A stretch of DNA of 13,087 bases, from positions 1 to 13,087 of the forward strand of contig CAJUFK010000095.1 of the NCBI GenBank assembly GCA_910585535.1. The letters run 5' to 3'. This DNA is from an uncultured Angelakisella sp. GTDB lineage: Bacteria; Bacillota; Clostridia; Oscillospirales; Ruminococcaceae. The notes below the pieces were generated by a model. The model saw only the letters and a list, made by a program, of their open reading frames with translations. It was not told the DNA's origin and searched no databases. The position numbers were made by a program, and so were the translations under genes. Below, piece after piece: positions 12,883 to 13,087 of this stretch. Position 1 is the first letter of the stretch, and every line of letters begins with the position of its first letter.

Positions 12883-13087
12883 ATGAAACCCGCAAAAAAT
12901 GGGGGCATCGTATCCACGAAAGCCACCAAAAACCGAGCATCCCTTTTTAATAGTCAGAATTTCATCCCTAACCAATCCCATTTGCGGAAAGCACCACCTG
13001 AAATACCCAGCGCCAAAGACCGCAAAACAGTATTCTACACCCTGACGGTTAGGGACAGAAAGGCCCAGAAATGGCTATTTGAAGCCT
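12883..13087 (+). CDS. Unrecognised open frame running off the right edge
   Basis: From the ATG at 12883 the frame stays open for 68 codons to the window end, including KATKNRASLFNSQNFIP, then KDRKTVFYTLTVRDRKAQK, then WLFEA. The second half has a plausible protein composition (basic, amphipathic). There is no ribosome site before the ATG, and it starts just after the repeat, so the true start may be elsewhere, or the frame may be part of the repeat family's flank. I do not recognise the product. It could be the beginning of a mobile-element gene or a chance frame. Confidence 0.25.
   Translation, partial: MKPAKNGGIVSTKATKNRASLFNSQNFIPNQSHLRKAPPEIPSAKDRKTVFYTLTVRDRKAQKWLFEA

Overview
The window reads as accessory DNA from a low-to-mid GC Firmicute, most likely a gut Clostridia (Oscillospirales or Lachnospirales type). 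The support is strong AGGAGG-like ribosome sites, a TnpV-type transposon protein, AbiE, MazG-like and integrase proteins of the Clostridia style, and several DUF4143/DUF234-type ATPases. No rRNA, tRNA, CRISPR array or core metabolic gene is visible. Species cannot be told from the sequence.

Left part (1-4400, minus strand). An AbiE-type toxin-antitoxin pair has an apparently intact antitoxin (abiEi) and a toxin (abiEii) cut off after about 55 residues, before its catalytic aspartates. About 600 bases with no supportable gene follow, then a decayed tnpV. Next comes a two-gene operon: a MazG-like nucleotide pyrophosphohydrolase, and a 756-residue SF2 helicase with an N-terminal PD-(D/E)XK-like nuclease domain. 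This pair is a reasonable phage-defence candidate.

Middle (4398-6718). Two paralogous tyrosine recombinases lie in tandem on the minus strand, joined by a 4-base GTGA overlap. The first lacks its C-terminal catalytic residues and carries an in-frame amber codon. The second is full length but has Glu where the family usually has the first His of HxxR. They are divergent from a small plus-strand gene resembling DUF6933. The gap between them holds an interrupted palindrome (6126-6170) that touches the -35 boxes of both inferred promoters.

Right part (6719-13087, plus strand). This is an ATPase island: one decayed ATPase (7044-7449, internal deletion), three apparently intact ones (7639-8958, 9723-11108, 11493-12692), and a short ATPase C-terminal scrap near 11224. 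All three intact proteins pair an N-terminal P-loop ATPase with a C-terminal PD-(D/E)XK-like region. The noncoding DNA between them is highly structured. There are three same-orientation copies of a roughly 75-98 base repeat, each 3' of a gene. Two 31-base palindromes share GGCTAAA...TTTAGCC ends. An 11-base core, AAATCGTATTT, occurs exactly twice. Paired ACTCG direct repeats sit exactly 33 bases apart at two places. These look like regulatory or mobility elements that travel with the ATPase genes.

The window mixes live and dying accessory genes, as expected in an integrative island or a recombination hotspot. Functions beyond family level are inference. The least explained parts are the noncoding repeat/palindrome set of the ATPase island and the overlapping recombinase pair with its shared divergent operator-like site.
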